Shown here in pieces: positions 26,383 to 36,192 of a stretch of DNA of 64,000 nucleotides. How positions within the stretch are numbered: position 1 is the first letter of the stretch; each line of letters begins with the position of its first letter. Under the pieces are notes generated by a model. The model had not been told where the DNA came from and made no database searches. It saw nothing but the letters and a program-made list of their open reading frames with translations. Both the position numbers and the translations under genes were made by a program. Source of the stretch: Pseudomonas sp. ERMR1:02 (lineage in GTDB: Bacteria > Pseudomonadota > Gammaproteobacteria > Pseudomonadales > Pseudomonadaceae); assembly GCF_002277815.1 (NCBI RefSeq), contig NZ_NKJI01000020.1, positions 41,100 through 105,099 on the forward strand, in the 5' to 3' direction.

Positions 26383-27876
26383 ATGGCTCAATTGACCCAT
26401 GCTCAATGGCAACAGCGTGCTCTGTCGCTGTCGATTGAAACCCGCGCGTTTATCGACGGGCGTTATACAGCGGCTTCGCACGGTGCGACGTTTGAATGCG
26501 TCAGTCCGGTGGATGGCCGTGTGCTGGGTCAGGTCTCCAGCTGTGATGCCGCAGACGCGCAACTGGCAGTGGCGGCTGCGCGCAAGGCATTTGAAGCCGG
26601 GCACTGGTCACGCAAGGCGCCGGCCGCACGCAAACAGATCATGTTGCGTTTCGCAGCGCTGATCGAACAACACAGTGAAGAACTGGCGTTGCTGGAAACC
26701 CTGGACATGGGCAAACCCATTGCCCATGCGCTGGGAATGGACCTGGTAGCGACGGCCGAAGCCATTCGCTGGAGTGGCGAGGCGATCGACAAGATCTACG
26801 ACGAAGTAGCCGCCACGCCCCACGATCAGTTGGGTCTGGTGACACGTGAGCCAATCGGCGTGGTCGCGGCGATCGTGCCATGGAACTTCCCGCTGATGAT
26901 GAGCGCGTGGAAACTCGGACCCGCACTCGCCACTGGCAACTCGGTAATTCTGAAACCCTCGGAACGCTCGCCGTTGAGCGCGATTCGTCTGGCGCAACTG
27001 GCACTCGACGCGGGTATTCCCGCGGGCGTGTTCAACGTGTTGCCCGGCTACGGTCACACCGTCGGCAAGGCATTGGCGCTGCATATGGACGTCGACACGC
27101 TGGTGTTTACCGGGTCCACACGAATCGCCAGGCAGTTGCTGGTGTATGCCGGCGAGTCGAACATGAAACGTGTTTGGCTCGAGGCGGGTGGCAAGAGCCC
27201 CAATATTGTCTGTGCTGATGCCCCGGATTTAGAGGTTGCAGCGCAAGCCGCGGCGGCGGCGATTGCGTTCAATCAGGGCGAAGTGTGCACCGCAGGTTCG
27301 CGTCTGCTGGTTGAACGCAGCATCAAGGATGACTTTGTCGCCAGGGTCATTCTGGCCTTGAAGGCATGGACCCCCGGACATCCGCTCGACCCTTCGAGCA
27401 TGGCGGGTGCAGTAGTGGATCAACAGCACCTGGAGAGCGTCCTGGAGCACATTGCTGCTGCGCAACAGCAGGGGGCGACCTTACGCAGTGGCGGTCGGCA
27501 ATTGCGGGTTGAAAGTGGCGGCGCCTATGTCGAGCCAACGCTGTTTGATGATGTCGATAACGCAATGGGTATCGCCCGTGACGAGGTATTTGGCCCCGTG
27601 CTGTCGGTGATTGCTTTCGACACATTGGAGCAGGCGATCGAGATTGCTAACGACAGCCCGTACGGACTTGCAGCGGCTGTATGGACACGCGACCTGTCCA
27701 AGGCTCACCTGGCGGCAAAAGCCCTGCGTGCCGGCAGTGTGTGGATCAATCAGTACAGCGGTGGCGACATGACCGCACCTTTCGGCGGTTTCAAACAGTC
27801 GGGTAACGGCCGTGACAAGTCGCTGCATGCATTCGATAAATACACCGAGCTCAAAGCCACCTGGATCAAGTTGTAG
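26383..27876 (+). CDS. NAD(P)-dependent aldehyde dehydrogenase (PuuC-like)
   Basis: This 497-residue member of the ALDH superfamily has the catalytic cysteine in NQGEVCTAGSRLL, the general-base glutamate in WLEAGGKSPNIV, the Rossmann-site VFTGSTRIARQL, and PWNFPLMMSAWKLGPALATG. Overall it resembles gamma-glutamyl-aminobutyraldehyde dehydrogenases (PuuC) and related omega-amino-aldehyde dehydrogenases. AAGGAA lies six bases before the ATG. It follows the TPP enzyme by 30 bases and is probably co-transcribed with it. Its likely substrate is the aldehyde produced by decarboxylation or by amine oxidation in the same cluster. The reading frame is intact. Confidence 0.9.
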   Translation: MAQLTHAQWQQRALSLSIETRAFIDGRYTAASHGATFECVSPVDGRVLGQVSSCDAADAQLAVAAARKAFEAGHWSRKAPAARKQIMLRFAALIEQHSEELALLETLDMGKPIAHALGMDLVATAEAIRWSGEAIDKIYDEVAATPHDQLGLVTREPIGVVAAIVPWNFPLMMSAWKLGPALATGNSVILKPSERSPLSAIRLAQLALDAGIPAGVFNVLPGYGHTVGKALALHMDVDTLVFTGSTRIARQLLVYAGESNMKRVWLEAGGKSPNIVCADAPDLEVAAQAAAAAIAFNQGEVCTAGSRLLVERSIKDDFVARVILALKAWTPGHPLDPSSMAGAVVDQQHLESVLEHIAAAQQQGATLRSGGRQLRVESGGAYVEPTLFDDVDNAMGIARDEVFGPVLSVIAFDTLEQAIEIANDSPYGLAAAVWTRDLSKAHLAAKALRAGSVWINQYSGGDMTAPFGGFKQSGNGRDKSLHAFDKYTELKATWIKL

Positions 27877-27972
27877 CGCGGTAATCGCTTGCGTATTCAA
27901 ATCTCGCTCTACATCGCTGGTGGGGCGATTTTTGATGATTAGCACCATGCTTTTTAGGTATCGATAGTCCAA

Positions 27973-28037
27973 CAATTCAGCATTGGACGGCATGGCTTGC
28001 TGAATTTACGCTCTTCCCACACCCAGTTACCTGTGGA
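27973..28037 (+). promoter_or_regulatory. Second copy of the shared candidate regulatory region
   Basis: CAATTCAGCATTGGACGGCAT and, about 45 bases on, CCCAGTTACCTGTGG match 24605-24665 in sequence, order and spacing. It lies just upstream of the M20 gene start. Confidence 0.5.
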
Positions 28038-28044
28038 CCCGAAA

Positions 28045-29336
28045 ATGAAAACAATAAATATCAATGCGCTCGAGAAAGACATCGTCGCCACGGTCGAGAC
28101 ACTGCGCGAAGAGTCCATCGCACTGTTGAGTGAACTGGTATCCCATGCCTCGCTCCTGGGTGAAGAACAATCGGCGCAGGACGTGATGAAAAGAGTTTTT
28201 GCCGATGACCTGGAGCTTGAAGTTAAAGCGCTGACCATCGACGAAGACCTGATCAAGGATCATCCGGGGTATTCGCCATCACTGGTTTGCTACGACGGTC
28301 GGGTCAACGTGGTCGGAACTCATCGGCCTTCGGTGGTGCAGGGCAAGTCGATTATTTTCAACGGTCATATAGACGTGGTCCCCGTCGGTGATGAACGCCT
28401 GTGGACTCAGCCGCCCTTTCAGCCGTGGGTCGACGGTGACAAATTGTTTGGCCGTGGTGCGTCCGATATGAAGGCCGGTATCGTCAGTTACATCATGGCG
28501 TTCAAAGCATTGAAGCGATTGGGTTATGAGCCGGCAGCCAAGGTCATTTTGCAATCGGTGATCGAAGAAGAATGCACGGGTAATGGTGCGCTGGCCTGCC
28601 TGGTTGCCGGCCACACGGCTGACGCTGCATCATTACCGAGCCGACAGCGGGCTTGATGACGTGCCAGATGGGTGTGCTTTGGTTATCGCTGGAAATCAGT
28701 GGCAAGCCGGCCCATGCGGCCATGGCGTCACAGGGCAGCAGCGCGGTTGATGTTGCATTGGCTTTGTTCGCCGGCCTCAAGACGCTGGAAAGTGAATGGA
28801 ACGAGCCTGCCAACCGGCATCACTGCTATAGCCACCACCCTAAGCCGATCAATTTCAACCTGGGCAAGATCCAGGGCGGTGAATGGACCTCTTCGGTTCC
28901 ATCGATGTGCCGGCTGGATGTTCGCATTGGTTTTTATCCCGAAAAAACCGTGGAACAGATCAAGGAGGAAGTGGAAGCCAGACTCCAGGCCTTGTTCCTC
29001 GCTCACCCGTCCCATTTGTCGTCTCAGTACCAGGTTACTTATGGCGGTTTCCAGGCCCAGGGCTGTGAGATCGACATGAACCAGCCGGTGATTACCTCGC
29101 TGCAACGTACCTATGCCGATGTGATCGGTGAAGTGTTGCCGCTGGTCACATTTGAAGGCGCAACCGACGCGCGGTTTTTCAATTTGTACGGTGGTATCCC
29201 CGCGACCTGTTACGGCCCCGTTGGTGGCTCCATCCACGGCATTGATGAGTGGGTTTCGATCAACAGCATGATGGATGTAACCAAGGTCCTGGCCGTGTTC
29301 ATTGCACGCTGGTGCGGCCTCAACCGCGCGCAATAA
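28045..29336 (+). pseudogene. M20 family metallopeptidase/deacylase (ArgE/DapE type, one-base frameshift)
   Basis: Restored length is 430 residues, cytoplasmic. The dinuclear zinc site is recognisable: NGHIDVVPVGDERLW (first ligand His and the following Asp), FGRGASDMKAG (bridging Asp), VIEEECTGNGA (catalytic and ligand Glu) and IITEPTAG. The dimerisation lid holds EISGKPAHAAMASQG, and the last ligand region is GGSIHGIDEWVS. The frame is lost near 28627, before IITEPTAG, and one added base restores it. ArgE/DapE-type enzymes remove acyl groups from N-acyl amino acids or split dipeptide-like amides. It lies upstream of a porin and a transporter, so it probably processes the imported compound. 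Confidence 0.85.
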
Positions 29337-29395
29337 AAACAAAAATTCAATGTCACCTTTCTGCCTGCCCGCACAAAATTATAAGGCGTTCAGTT

Positions 29396-30739
29396 ATGTA
29401 TATCGTTCGTTCGGCACCTCAGGTGGCCGGGTCGCTTGCGGCCGCTCTTTTTATGGCTCCGATGTTCGTTCAGGCCGGGGAAACCGGCTTCATCGAGGAC
29501 AGCTCACTGACGCTGAACACCCGGCAGTGGTACTCCCACGAAATTGGTCGCAAGGACACTTTCTTTTCCGCTCAGACGTCTGAAGGTCGACGGGCCGTCC
29601 GCGATCGCACAGCCTGGCTTGAGGGCTTCAAGCTTGACTATGTGTCCGGGTTCACCCAAGGCATGGTCGGCTTCGGTCTCGACCTGTCGGCGTATTCCGC
29701 CGTTGCCCTTGAACGCAGCAAACTGGCGACCGCGGGTGGTAGCAACCGACTGTTGGTCGACAAGAACGGCGACGTGGTGGATGACTGGAGCAAGATTGGC
29801 GTGGCAGCGCTGAAATTCAAGGTGTCCGACACGGTGCTCAAGGTTGGCAGACATCAGGTCAAGACGCCGGTGATGGGCTATTCCGATACGCGTACGCTAC
29901 CGGCGGCTTTCGACGGGGTGTCGCTGGAAAGTCATGACATTGAAGGCCTGACGATCAAGTCCGGGTACTTCGACAAGGCGACGCCGCGTACCGGCGCCGG
30001 CAGTCAGGATTTGACGCCCAGTTTCGGATCAAGGCTGGTCACCAGTGACTGGGTGGCCTACGCCGGTGCCGATTACCTGGCCAGCAGTGGCTGGCGCGCC
30101 AGTGCTTACGCCTCGCGATTTGAGGACATCTGGGATCGTGAGTACGTGGGGCTGGGGCAAAAATTCAAGTGGGACGAGATCACCACAGATGTCCAGTTTG
30201 ACTTCTACAACACTCAGTCCTCTGGCCGAGAAGTGGCAGGCAAAATCGACCAGCAAGCTTATGGCCTGAGCATTTCGCCCAGCTACCAGAACCACACACT
30301 GAAGTTCGGCTTGCAGCAGATCAAGGGTGATGAGTACTTCGACTATGTGGCTGAATCGAATGCAATCAATCTGCCCAACACCATGCTCTCGTATTACAAC
30401 GGTCCCAATGAACGCTCATTCCAGGTCAATTACACCAACGATTTCGCTGCGTATGGTTTTCCAGGTTTCAAGACCATCCTCTGGTACATCAAGGGCTGGG
30501 GAATTGATGGCACTCACTATGATGGCGGACCTAACGGCATCTATTCGTCCGTGCTCAAGCAGAGTGACGAAAGCCACTACGAGGTTGGAACCTTCGTCAG
30601 CTACGTCGTCCAGTCAGGGCAGTTAAAAGGCGTGAATCTACTCAGTGGTTATGCCTGGCACCGCGCCAGCGAAAATCAAATAGAGGGCAACCTCGAAGAG
30701 TTTCGTTTGATCGTCAACGTGCCTTTCAAAATATTCTGA
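29396..30739 (+). CDS. OprD family outer-membrane porin
   Basis: This 447-residue protein has a signal peptide (MYIVRSAPQVAGSLAAALFM..., cleavage near VQAGETG). It has the OprD fold of an 18-strand beta-barrel: FIEDSSLTLNTRQWYSHEI at the start, the constriction-side FDGVSLESHDIEGLTIKSGY, and a terminal strand ending in phenylalanine (FRLIVNVPFKIF). OprD-type channels let amino acids, peptides and other carboxylates cross the outer membrane. AAGGCG precedes the ATG at 29396; a longer in-frame extension from 29249 overlaps the M20 gene and is unlikely. Its place between an amidase and a transporter suggests specificity for the cluster's substrate. Confidence 0.9.
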   Translation: MYIVRSAPQVAGSLAAALFMAPMFVQAGETGFIEDSSLTLNTRQWYSHEIGRKDTFFSAQTSEGRRAVRDRTAWLEGFKLDYVSGFTQGMVGFGLDLSAYSAVALERSKLATAGGSNRLLVDKNGDVVDDWSKIGVAALKFKVSDTVLKVGRHQVKTPVMGYSDTRTLPAAFDGVSLESHDIEGLTIKSGYFDKATPRTGAGSQDLTPSFGSRLVTSDWVAYAGADYLASSGWRASAYASRFEDIWDREYVGLGQKFKWDEITTDVQFDFYNTQSSGREVAGKIDQQAYGLSISPSYQNHTLKFGLQQIKGDEYFDYVAESNAINLPNTMLSYYNGPNERSFQVNYTNDFAAYGFPGFKTILWYIKGWGIDGTHYDGGPNGIYSSVLKQSDESHYEVGTFVSYVVQSGQLKGVNLLSGYAWHRASENQIEGNLEEFRLIVNVPFKIF

Positions 30740-30792
30740 TCCGCCGACGCCTACCGTAAACACTAATAACAGCATAGAAAATCGGAGTACCC

Positions 30793-32120
30793 ATGAAATC
30801 CACAACGCTCCCCGTGAGTTCGACTGACGGGCCCGCTTCGACCCCGATCAGTTTCGATGCGGCGCAGACACGCAAGATCGTGATCGCTGCTTATATCGGT
30901 ACTGCCCTGGAGTGGTACGACTTTTTCCTGTTTGGCACCGTGGCCGCGATTGTGTTTGCTCCGCTGTTTTTTCCGGGCGACGTCCCGCCATTTCTGTAAT
31001 GGGTGCCTTCCTGAGTTTCGGTGTCGGCTTCGCTGCCCGGCCGATGGGAGCGATGGTGTTTGGTCACATCGGTGACAAGTATGGTCGGCGCAGTGCATTG
31101 GTCATCACGGTACTGATGATGGGGTTGGCCACCACCATGATCGGCTTTCTACCGACCTACGCCACGGCCGGTATCGTCGCGCCCATCTTGCTAACCATTC
31201 TGCGCGCCGTGCAAGGCATTGCTGCCGGTGGAGAGTGGGGTGGAGCGACCTTGCTGGCGATCGAATACGCGCCCCCGAAAAAACGCGGTTTGTACGCGGC
31301 CATTGTGCAACTGGGTTCGCCGACGGGTACTTTGCTGTCTTCGGGTGCCGTCGCGCTGGCCGCTTCATTACCCGGTAACGCTTTCCTGGAGTGGGCGTGG
31401 CGCGTGCCGTTCGTGGTGTCCATCGTGTTGGTGGGGGTAGCGCTTTGGTTGCGCTGGAAGGTCGAAGAAACCCCGGCGTTCCAGCAATTGGCCAGCGAGA
31501 ACAAAACCGAAAAAATGCCGGTGCTCGAACTGTTTCGCCAAGTCCCGGGCCGTTTACTGTTGGGCATCGCCACTTACCTCTATTGCAACGCCGGTTTCTT
31601 CATCATTACCGCGTTCATGATCAGCTATGTCACCAAGACGCTGAACTTGCCCAGCCACGTCATTCTCACGGCGTTGACCTGTGGCGCGATCATGCAAATG
31701 GTCATCCTGGTGGTGTCCGGCAAGCTGGCCGACCGCATTGGTTCGACGCAGACGGTGATCATCGGCTACATCATTACCCTGGTGTTGGCATTCCCGATCT
31801 TCTGGCTGGTTGATACCCGTGAACCCATGTACATCAACTTTGCCATGGTCCTTGGCCTGGGGTTGGCAACAGTGGCCTACGCGCCGATTGGCAACGTGCT
31901 GACCCGTTTGTTTCCGCCGCATCTGCACTACAGTGGCCTGGGTTTGTCGGCCAACCTTTCAGGCCTGATCGCCGGGTTCATGCCGGCTCTGGCCACCGGG
32001 TTCCTGATGCTTTCGGATGGCAAGTCATGGGGGCCTGCGTTGCTCCTCAGTCTTATCGCTGCCATCTCGCTTTGCGCCACCATCATCACGTTGTTCGTGA
32101 CGCGCCACCAACCTGACTGA
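30793..32120 (+). pseudogene. MFS transporter of the metabolite:H+ symporter (MHS) family (one-base frameshift)
   Basis: Restored length is 442 residues with twelve helices. MHS-type marks are IGTALEWYDFFLFGTVAAIVF in helix 1, ARPMGAMVFGHIGDKYGRRSAL in the loop after helix 2, and AVQGIAAGGEWGGATLLAIEYAP. The frame is lost near 30997, after FFPGDVP; one base added restores PAISVMGAFLSFGVGF. GGAG lies five bases before the ATG. MHS carriers bring carboxylates such as citrate, proline, shikimate or alpha-ketoglutarate across the inner membrane. In this cluster it probably imports the acid formed by periplasmic oxidation, or the primary substrate. Confidence 0.87.
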
Positions 32121-32235
32121 GCTTTCCTCAGGGTGATTAGCCAGCACGGCGATTCCCCTTTTTTTTCAACACGTATGGCTTCTCCTGGCTCCACCAAGGC
32201 GGGAGAAGTGTGCCTGTTCGTTAAAGAGTGTTCCT

Positions 32236-33582
32236 ATGAAAACCATCTATCCGATGCTGTTCGTTTCGATGCTTGCCGCTGCCGTCAGCATGGCAGTGCA
32301 AGCCAGTGAGCCCGATGACTGGGTCAAGGCCGCTGCCTTACAGGAAGAGCCGGCAGTCATCGCGCTGCGACACAAGATCCACCAGCATCCCGAGCTGGGC
32401 AATCAGGAATTTGAAACTTCCAGGCTGGTTGCTGAGCGTTTGAAGGCACAGGGTATCGAAGTTCGAACCCACGTCGCCAATACCGGGGTCATCGGTGTCC
32501 TCAAGGGCGGCAAGCCCGGACCGGTCATGGCGTTGCGCGCCGACATGGATGCCTTGCCCGTGCAGGAACCCGTGGGGCTGTCCTTTGCGAGCACCGCCCG
32601 CGCGCAATACCAGGGCAAGGAAGTCCCGGTCATGCATGCTTGCGGGCACGATGCTCATACCGCGATGTTGCTGGGTGCGGCGAAGCTGCTGGCTGACCAC
32701 CGTGAGCAAATTGCGGGCACCGTGGTGTTTGTGTTTCAGCCAGCTGAGGAGGGTGGCGCGAACATCGATAACTTCACCCAGGGCGCAGAAATCGGTGCGC
32801 GCAAAATGATTGCCGAAGGCGCGCTGGACAACCCGAAAGTTGAAGCCATCTTCGGCTTGCACGTCATGGCCGGGCTGCCGAGCGGACAAATTCGCTACAA
32901 GCCCGGGCCGATTCTGAACAGTGCCGATGGCCTGCGCATTACCGTCAGTGGACGACAAGTGCATGGCTCGATGCCTTGGAAAGGCGCGGATCCGATTGTT
33001 GCCAGTGCGCAGATGATCACGGCATTGCAGACGCTGATCAGTCGTCGCGCAGACCTGAGCCAGGGCATGGGGGTCGTCACTATTGGTGCAATCAACGCCG
33101 GGACGGTTGGCAACATCATTCCAGACACCTTGTCGATGCTTGGCACAGTGCGCACCAACGACAACGAGATCCGCAACGGCATCCTCAGCCAGTTGCCACC
33201 GATGATCGAACATGTCGCCCAAGCCAATGGTGTAGCGGCAAAAGTCGAGCTCGCGGAATACGCACCGGTCCTGATGAACGACAAACGCCTGACCCGAATG
33301 ATGGCGGCGTCGATGAAAAAGGCCGCGGACGGCAACGCAAAAATCACCCCGAATTTTTCCCCCGCGAGTGAGGACTTCGCCCATTACGCCAAGAAGGTCC
33401 CGGCACTGTTCGTGTTCCTGGGCGCAACGCCTCCCGATCAGGACATGCTCAAAGCGCCTGTTAATCACAGCCCGTTCTTTACCGTCGACGATGCCACGCT
33501 GAAGACCGGTGTGCGGGCCCACGTCGAGTTCGTTCTCAACTATCCCCTGCTCGCTGGGTTGGGGGCCAAGTCTCATGATTGA
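32236..33582 (+). CDS. Exported M20D amidohydrolase (IAA-amino acid hydrolase/hippuricase type)
   Basis: This 448-residue protein has a signal peptide (MKTIYPMLFVSMLAAAVSM..., cleavage near VQASEPD), so it acts in the periplasm. M20D zinc-ligand motifs are present: IHQHPELGNQEFETS, MALRADMDALPV, HACGHDAHTAMLLGAA, FQPAEEGGAN, FGLHVMAGLPSG and FSPASEDFAHYA. Family members split N-acyl or aryl-acyl amino acids such as hippurate or indole-acetyl conjugates. The gene overlaps the next one (flavin amine oxidase) by eight bases, so products of its amide cleavage are probably oxidised in the same compartment. The reading frame is intact. A secreted M20D next to a cytoplasmic M20 gives the cluster two amide-cleaving steps. 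Confidence 0.88.
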   Translation: MKTIYPMLFVSMLAAAVSMAVQASEPDDWVKAAALQEEPAVIALRHKIHQHPELGNQEFETSRLVAERLKAQGIEVRTHVANTGVIGVLKGGKPGPVMALRADMDALPVQEPVGLSFASTARAQYQGKEVPVMHACGHDAHTAMLLGAAKLLADHREQIAGTVVFVFQPAEEGGANIDNFTQGAEIGARKMIAEGALDNPKVEAIFGLHVMAGLPSGQIRYKPGPILNSADGLRITVSGRQVHGSMPWKGADPIVASAQMITALQTLISRRADLSQGMGVVTIGAINAGTVGNIIPDTLSMLGTVRTNDNEIRNGILSQLPPMIEHVAQANGVAAKVELAEYAPVLMNDKRLTRMMAASMKKAADGNAKITPNFSPASEDFAHYAKKVPALFVFLGATPPDQDMLKAPVNHSPFFTVDDATLKTGVRAHVEFVLNYPLLAGLGAKSHD

Positions 33583-35179
33583 TCAAGCTAAAGTGACGCG
33601 GCGCACGTTGCTGCGCTGGATAGGCAACACCGCCGGTGCGGCCGCTATGTATCAGGCCATGGGTGCCTTGAGTTTTGCCGGTGAGTCGACTTACACCGGT
33701 GATTTCAAGTTAAGCCAGGCGCCGAAAGGTTCGACAGTGCTGGTCTTGGGGGCCGGTCTGGCAGGCATGACCGCTGCCTACGAACTGCGCAAGGCGGGTT
33801 ACAAGGTCAAAGTGCTGGAATACAACGCCAAGGCTGGAGGTCGATGCTGGACCTTGCGCGGTGGCGATCGCTTCACCGAATTGGGTGGGGCAGTTCAGGA
33901 ATGCCGGTTTGATCAAGGGCTTTATTTCAATCCGGGTCCTTGGCGAATTCCCTACCACCACCATGCCATTCTTGATTACTGCAAAAAATTCGAGGTCAAA
34001 CTCGAACCCTTTGTGCAGGTGAACCATAACGCTCTGGTGCATAACAGTCAGGCGTTCGGTGGCAAACCCAAGCGGTATCGTGAAGTCCAGGCCGATTACC
34101 AGGGCCACATTGCCGAGCTGCTGAGCAAGGCCGTCAACCAAGGGGCGCTGGATCAGGAAGTCACTGCCGAAGATCGGCAAAAACTGTTGGAAAGCCTGCG
34201 TGTCTGGGCCGGACTCGACGCTGAAAATCAGTACCGGATATCACCGGACAGCAGCCTGCGTCGTGGCTATGCCGTGGATGCCGGTGGTGGTCTGATGCCG
34301 GTGGCCCAGCCTTCGCAGATCATCGACCGTCAGGCGCTGCTTCAGTCAGGGATGTGGCTGTATCTCATGGTGGGTCAGTTGCATGAGTTCCAGACCACGC
34401 TGTTTCAGCCGGTGGGTGGCATGGACATGATCGCCCAAGCGTTCGCACGCCAACTAGAAGGCTTGATCCAGTTAAATACCAAGGTCACGCGCATCCAGCA
34501 AAACGATCAGGGCGTGACGGTGACCTGTGAAAGCAGCCAGGGCGGTCAATCGCGCCAGGAAACAGCTGATTGGTGCGTGTGCACACTGCCGTTGTCGATC
34601 CTCAGCCAGATCGCTGTCGATTGCAGCGCGCCAATGCAGGCAGCCATTCGCGCGGTGCCTTACAACGCCTCGGTCAAGATTGGCCTGCAGTTCAAAAGAC
34701 GTTTCTGGGAGCAGGACGAACATATCTATGGCGGTGTGAGCTACACGGACTCGCCGATGCAGCAGATTGGTTATCCCAATTGCGATTATGGCAGCCAGGG
34801 GAAGGGCGTTTTGCTCGGGGGCTATCTCTGGGAAAACAACAATGCCTTCGAATTCACTGCGATGCCGCCTGAAGACCGGATCAAAAAAGCCGTGGAATAC
34901 GGCAGTCAGATTCACCCGCAGTATCCAGTCGAGTTTGACAACGGCATCGCTGTTGGCTGGCATCGAGTGCCTTGGACCAACGGGTGTTACGGGGCCTGGA
35001 CCGAGGCTTCGCGCGCAGCCCACTACAACAATCTGTGTCAGATCGATGGGCGTCTGGTACTCGCCGGCGAACATGCCTCGCATCTGCCAGCGTGGCAGGA
35101 AGGCGCAATTCTTTCGGCGCAGGACGCTATCACCCGCCTGCATGCGCACATCGTCGCACGCCCGACCGCCAAGGCCTGA
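33575..35179 (+). CDS. Tat-exported flavin amine/amino-acid oxidase
   Basis: This 534-residue FAD enzyme belongs to the flavin monoamine oxidase family. The N-terminus carries a twin-arginine signal (TRRTLLRWIGNTAGAAAMY). The dinucleotide-binding motif is VLVLGAGLAGMTAAYELRKA followed by LEYNAKAGGRCWTLRGG, and the C-terminal FAD site is GRLVLAGEHASHLPAWQEGA. HHHAILDYCKKFEVKLEPF and GGMDMIAQAFARQL are typical of the bacterial amino-acid oxidase branch. It would oxidise an amine or amino acid to an imine in the periplasm. The next genes encode a cytochrome c and an exported RidA, suggesting electron transfer to the respiratory chain instead of oxygen, and clean-up of the imine. The start at 33575 overlaps the upstream gene (ATGATTGA). 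Confidence 0.88.
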   Translation: MIDQAKVTRRTLLRWIGNTAGAAAMYQAMGALSFAGESTYTGDFKLSQAPKGSTVLVLGAGLAGMTAAYELRKAGYKVKVLEYNAKAGGRCWTLRGGDRFTELGGAVQECRFDQGLYFNPGPWRIPYHHHAILDYCKKFEVKLEPFVQVNHNALVHNSQAFGGKPKRYREVQADYQGHIAELLSKAVNQGALDQEVTAEDRQKLLESLRVWAGLDAENQYRISPDSSLRRGYAVDAGGGLMPVAQPSQIIDRQALLQSGMWLYLMVGQLHEFQTTLFQPVGGMDMIAQAFARQLEGLIQLNTKVTRIQQNDQGVTVTCESSQGGQSRQETADWCVCTLPLSILSQIAVDCSAPMQAAIRAVPYNASVKIGLQFKRRFWEQDEHIYGGVSYTDSPMQQIGYPNCDYGSQGKGVLLGGYLWENNNAFEFTAMPPEDRIKKAVEYGSQIHPQYPVEFDNGIAVGWHRVPWTNGCYGAWTEASRAAHYNNLCQIDGRLVLAGEHASHLPAWQEGAILSAQDAITRLHAHIVARPTAKA

Positions 35180-35189
35180 GGAGCTCACC

Positions 35190-35585
35190 ATGCAAAGACT
35201 TTATTGTGCCTCGGTGTTGTTGATTTCGTTGGCGAGCGGGCAGGCAAATGCGCTCGACCCGCAAGTGTCTGCCCCTGGCAAGCATTTCGAGCAACGAGAG
35301 GGCGAAAACCTGTTCAAGGCAATTTGCCAAGGCTGCCATATGGCTCAAGGCCAAGGCGCCCAAGGTGCAGGCGCGTATCCGGCCCTGGCCAACAATCCGC
35401 GATTATCAGCAGACGCCTATCCCGTTTTCATGGTGGCTCAAGGGCAGGGCGGCATGCCTGCTTTCAAGGGTTTGCTCGACGATGAACAGATTGCGGCAGT
35501 AGTGACCTACATCCGCACGCACAACGGCAATGCATTCAATGAGCCGGTCAACATGGCAACGGTCAAGGCATTGACGGGCCGATGA
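35190..35585 (+). CDS. Periplasmic c-type cytochrome
   Basis: This 131-residue protein has a signal peptide (MQRLYCASVLLISLASGQA...) and a single haem-attachment site CQGCH at about residue 48, with QGGMPAF providing the distal methionine ligand. The fold is a class I monohaem cytochrome c. GAGG lies seven bases before the ATG at 35190, ten bases after the amine oxidase stop. Its position makes it the probable electron acceptor of the flavin enzyme, passing electrons to a terminal oxidase. It overlaps the following frame by a TGA/ATG junction. Confidence 0.88.
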   Translation: MQRLYCASVLLISLASGQANALDPQVSAPGKHFEQREGENLFKAICQGCHMAQGQGAQGAGAYPALANNPRLSADAYPVFMVAQGQGGMPAFKGLLDDEQIAAVVTYIRTHNGNAFNEPVNMATVKALTGR

Positions 35586-35614
35586 GTTTGCCAATCTTGA
35601 AAGAGAGAATTTCG

Positions 35615-36121
35615 ATGCTACGTTTTTCCGTCAATCAGGCACTCGCTGCCACTCTGGGAATGTTTATGCTGCTCGCTCAAGCCAATGCCAGTGAAGTGAT
35701 CCGTCACAAAATTCCAGGGACCGATTTCCCGGTCGCGCTGGCCATCGAGATTCCGGCAAACGCCACGCTGGTGAATTTCAGTGGTGCGGTGCCGTCGGTG
35801 GTCCACGCCGATCAGGACAAAACCAGTGTCGCTGCCTATGGTGACACCCAGGCTCAAACGGTGAATGTGCTGCAGGGCATCGAGCAATCACTGAAGAACC
35901 TTGGCCTTCAGATGCGCGATGTGGTGAAAATGCAGGTGTACCTGGTAGGGGATCCGGCGAAGCAAGGCAACATGGACTTTTCCGGCTTCATGAAAGGTTA
36001 CACTCGGTTTTTCGGCACTGCGCAGCAACCACTGCTGCCGACTCGCTCAGTGTTTCAGGTGGCCGGGCTTGCCAATCCGGGCTTCTTGGTTGAAATAGAG
36101 GTCACCGCAGTACGTCGTTGA
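35615..36121 (+). CDS. Exported RidA family imine/enamine deaminase
   Basis: This 168-residue protein has a signal peptide (MLRFSVNQALAATLGMFML..., cleavage near ANASEVIRH) followed by a YjgF/RidA domain: LVNFSGAVPSVVHADQDKTS, GDTQAQTVNVLQGIEQSLKN, RDVVKMQVYLVGDPAKQGNM and LPTRSVFQVAGLANPGFLVEIEV. The arginine in PTRSVFQV corresponds to the catalytic residue that binds the substrate carboxylate. RidA proteins hydrolyse reactive imines and enamines to keto acids and ammonia. Export is unusual for RidA and fits the periplasmic amine oxidase upstream. I chose 35615 over an ATG at 35582, because it starts the signal peptide and has a purine-rich ribosome site. Confidence 0.87.
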   Translation: MLRFSVNQALAATLGMFMLLAQANASEVIRHKIPGTDFPVALAIEIPANATLVNFSGAVPSVVHADQDKTSVAAYGDTQAQTVNVLQGIEQSLKNLGLQMRDVVKMQVYLVGDPAKQGNMDFSGFMKGYTRFFGTAQQPLLPTRSVFQVAGLANPGFLVEIEVTAVRR

Positions 36122-36137
36122 CCGACTGATACTCCAA

Positions 36138-36166
36138 AAGCGCAGCCATCGAGCTGCGCTTCTTTT
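36138..36166 (+). terminator. Rho-independent terminator after ridA
   Basis: AAGCGCAGC and GCTGCGCTT form a perfect 9-bp stem with a six-base loop, followed by TTCTTTTC. It lies 17 bases after the RidA stop and just before the LysR gene, ending the catabolic transcript. Confidence 0.8.
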
Positions 36167-36192
36167 CAGGAACGCAAAATGGTAGAGGCGCT

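Noticed and set aside
32338..33576. 412-residue open frame on the minus strand
   Set aside because: Antisense of the M20D amidohydrolase, whose zinc motifs and signal peptide are on the plus strand.
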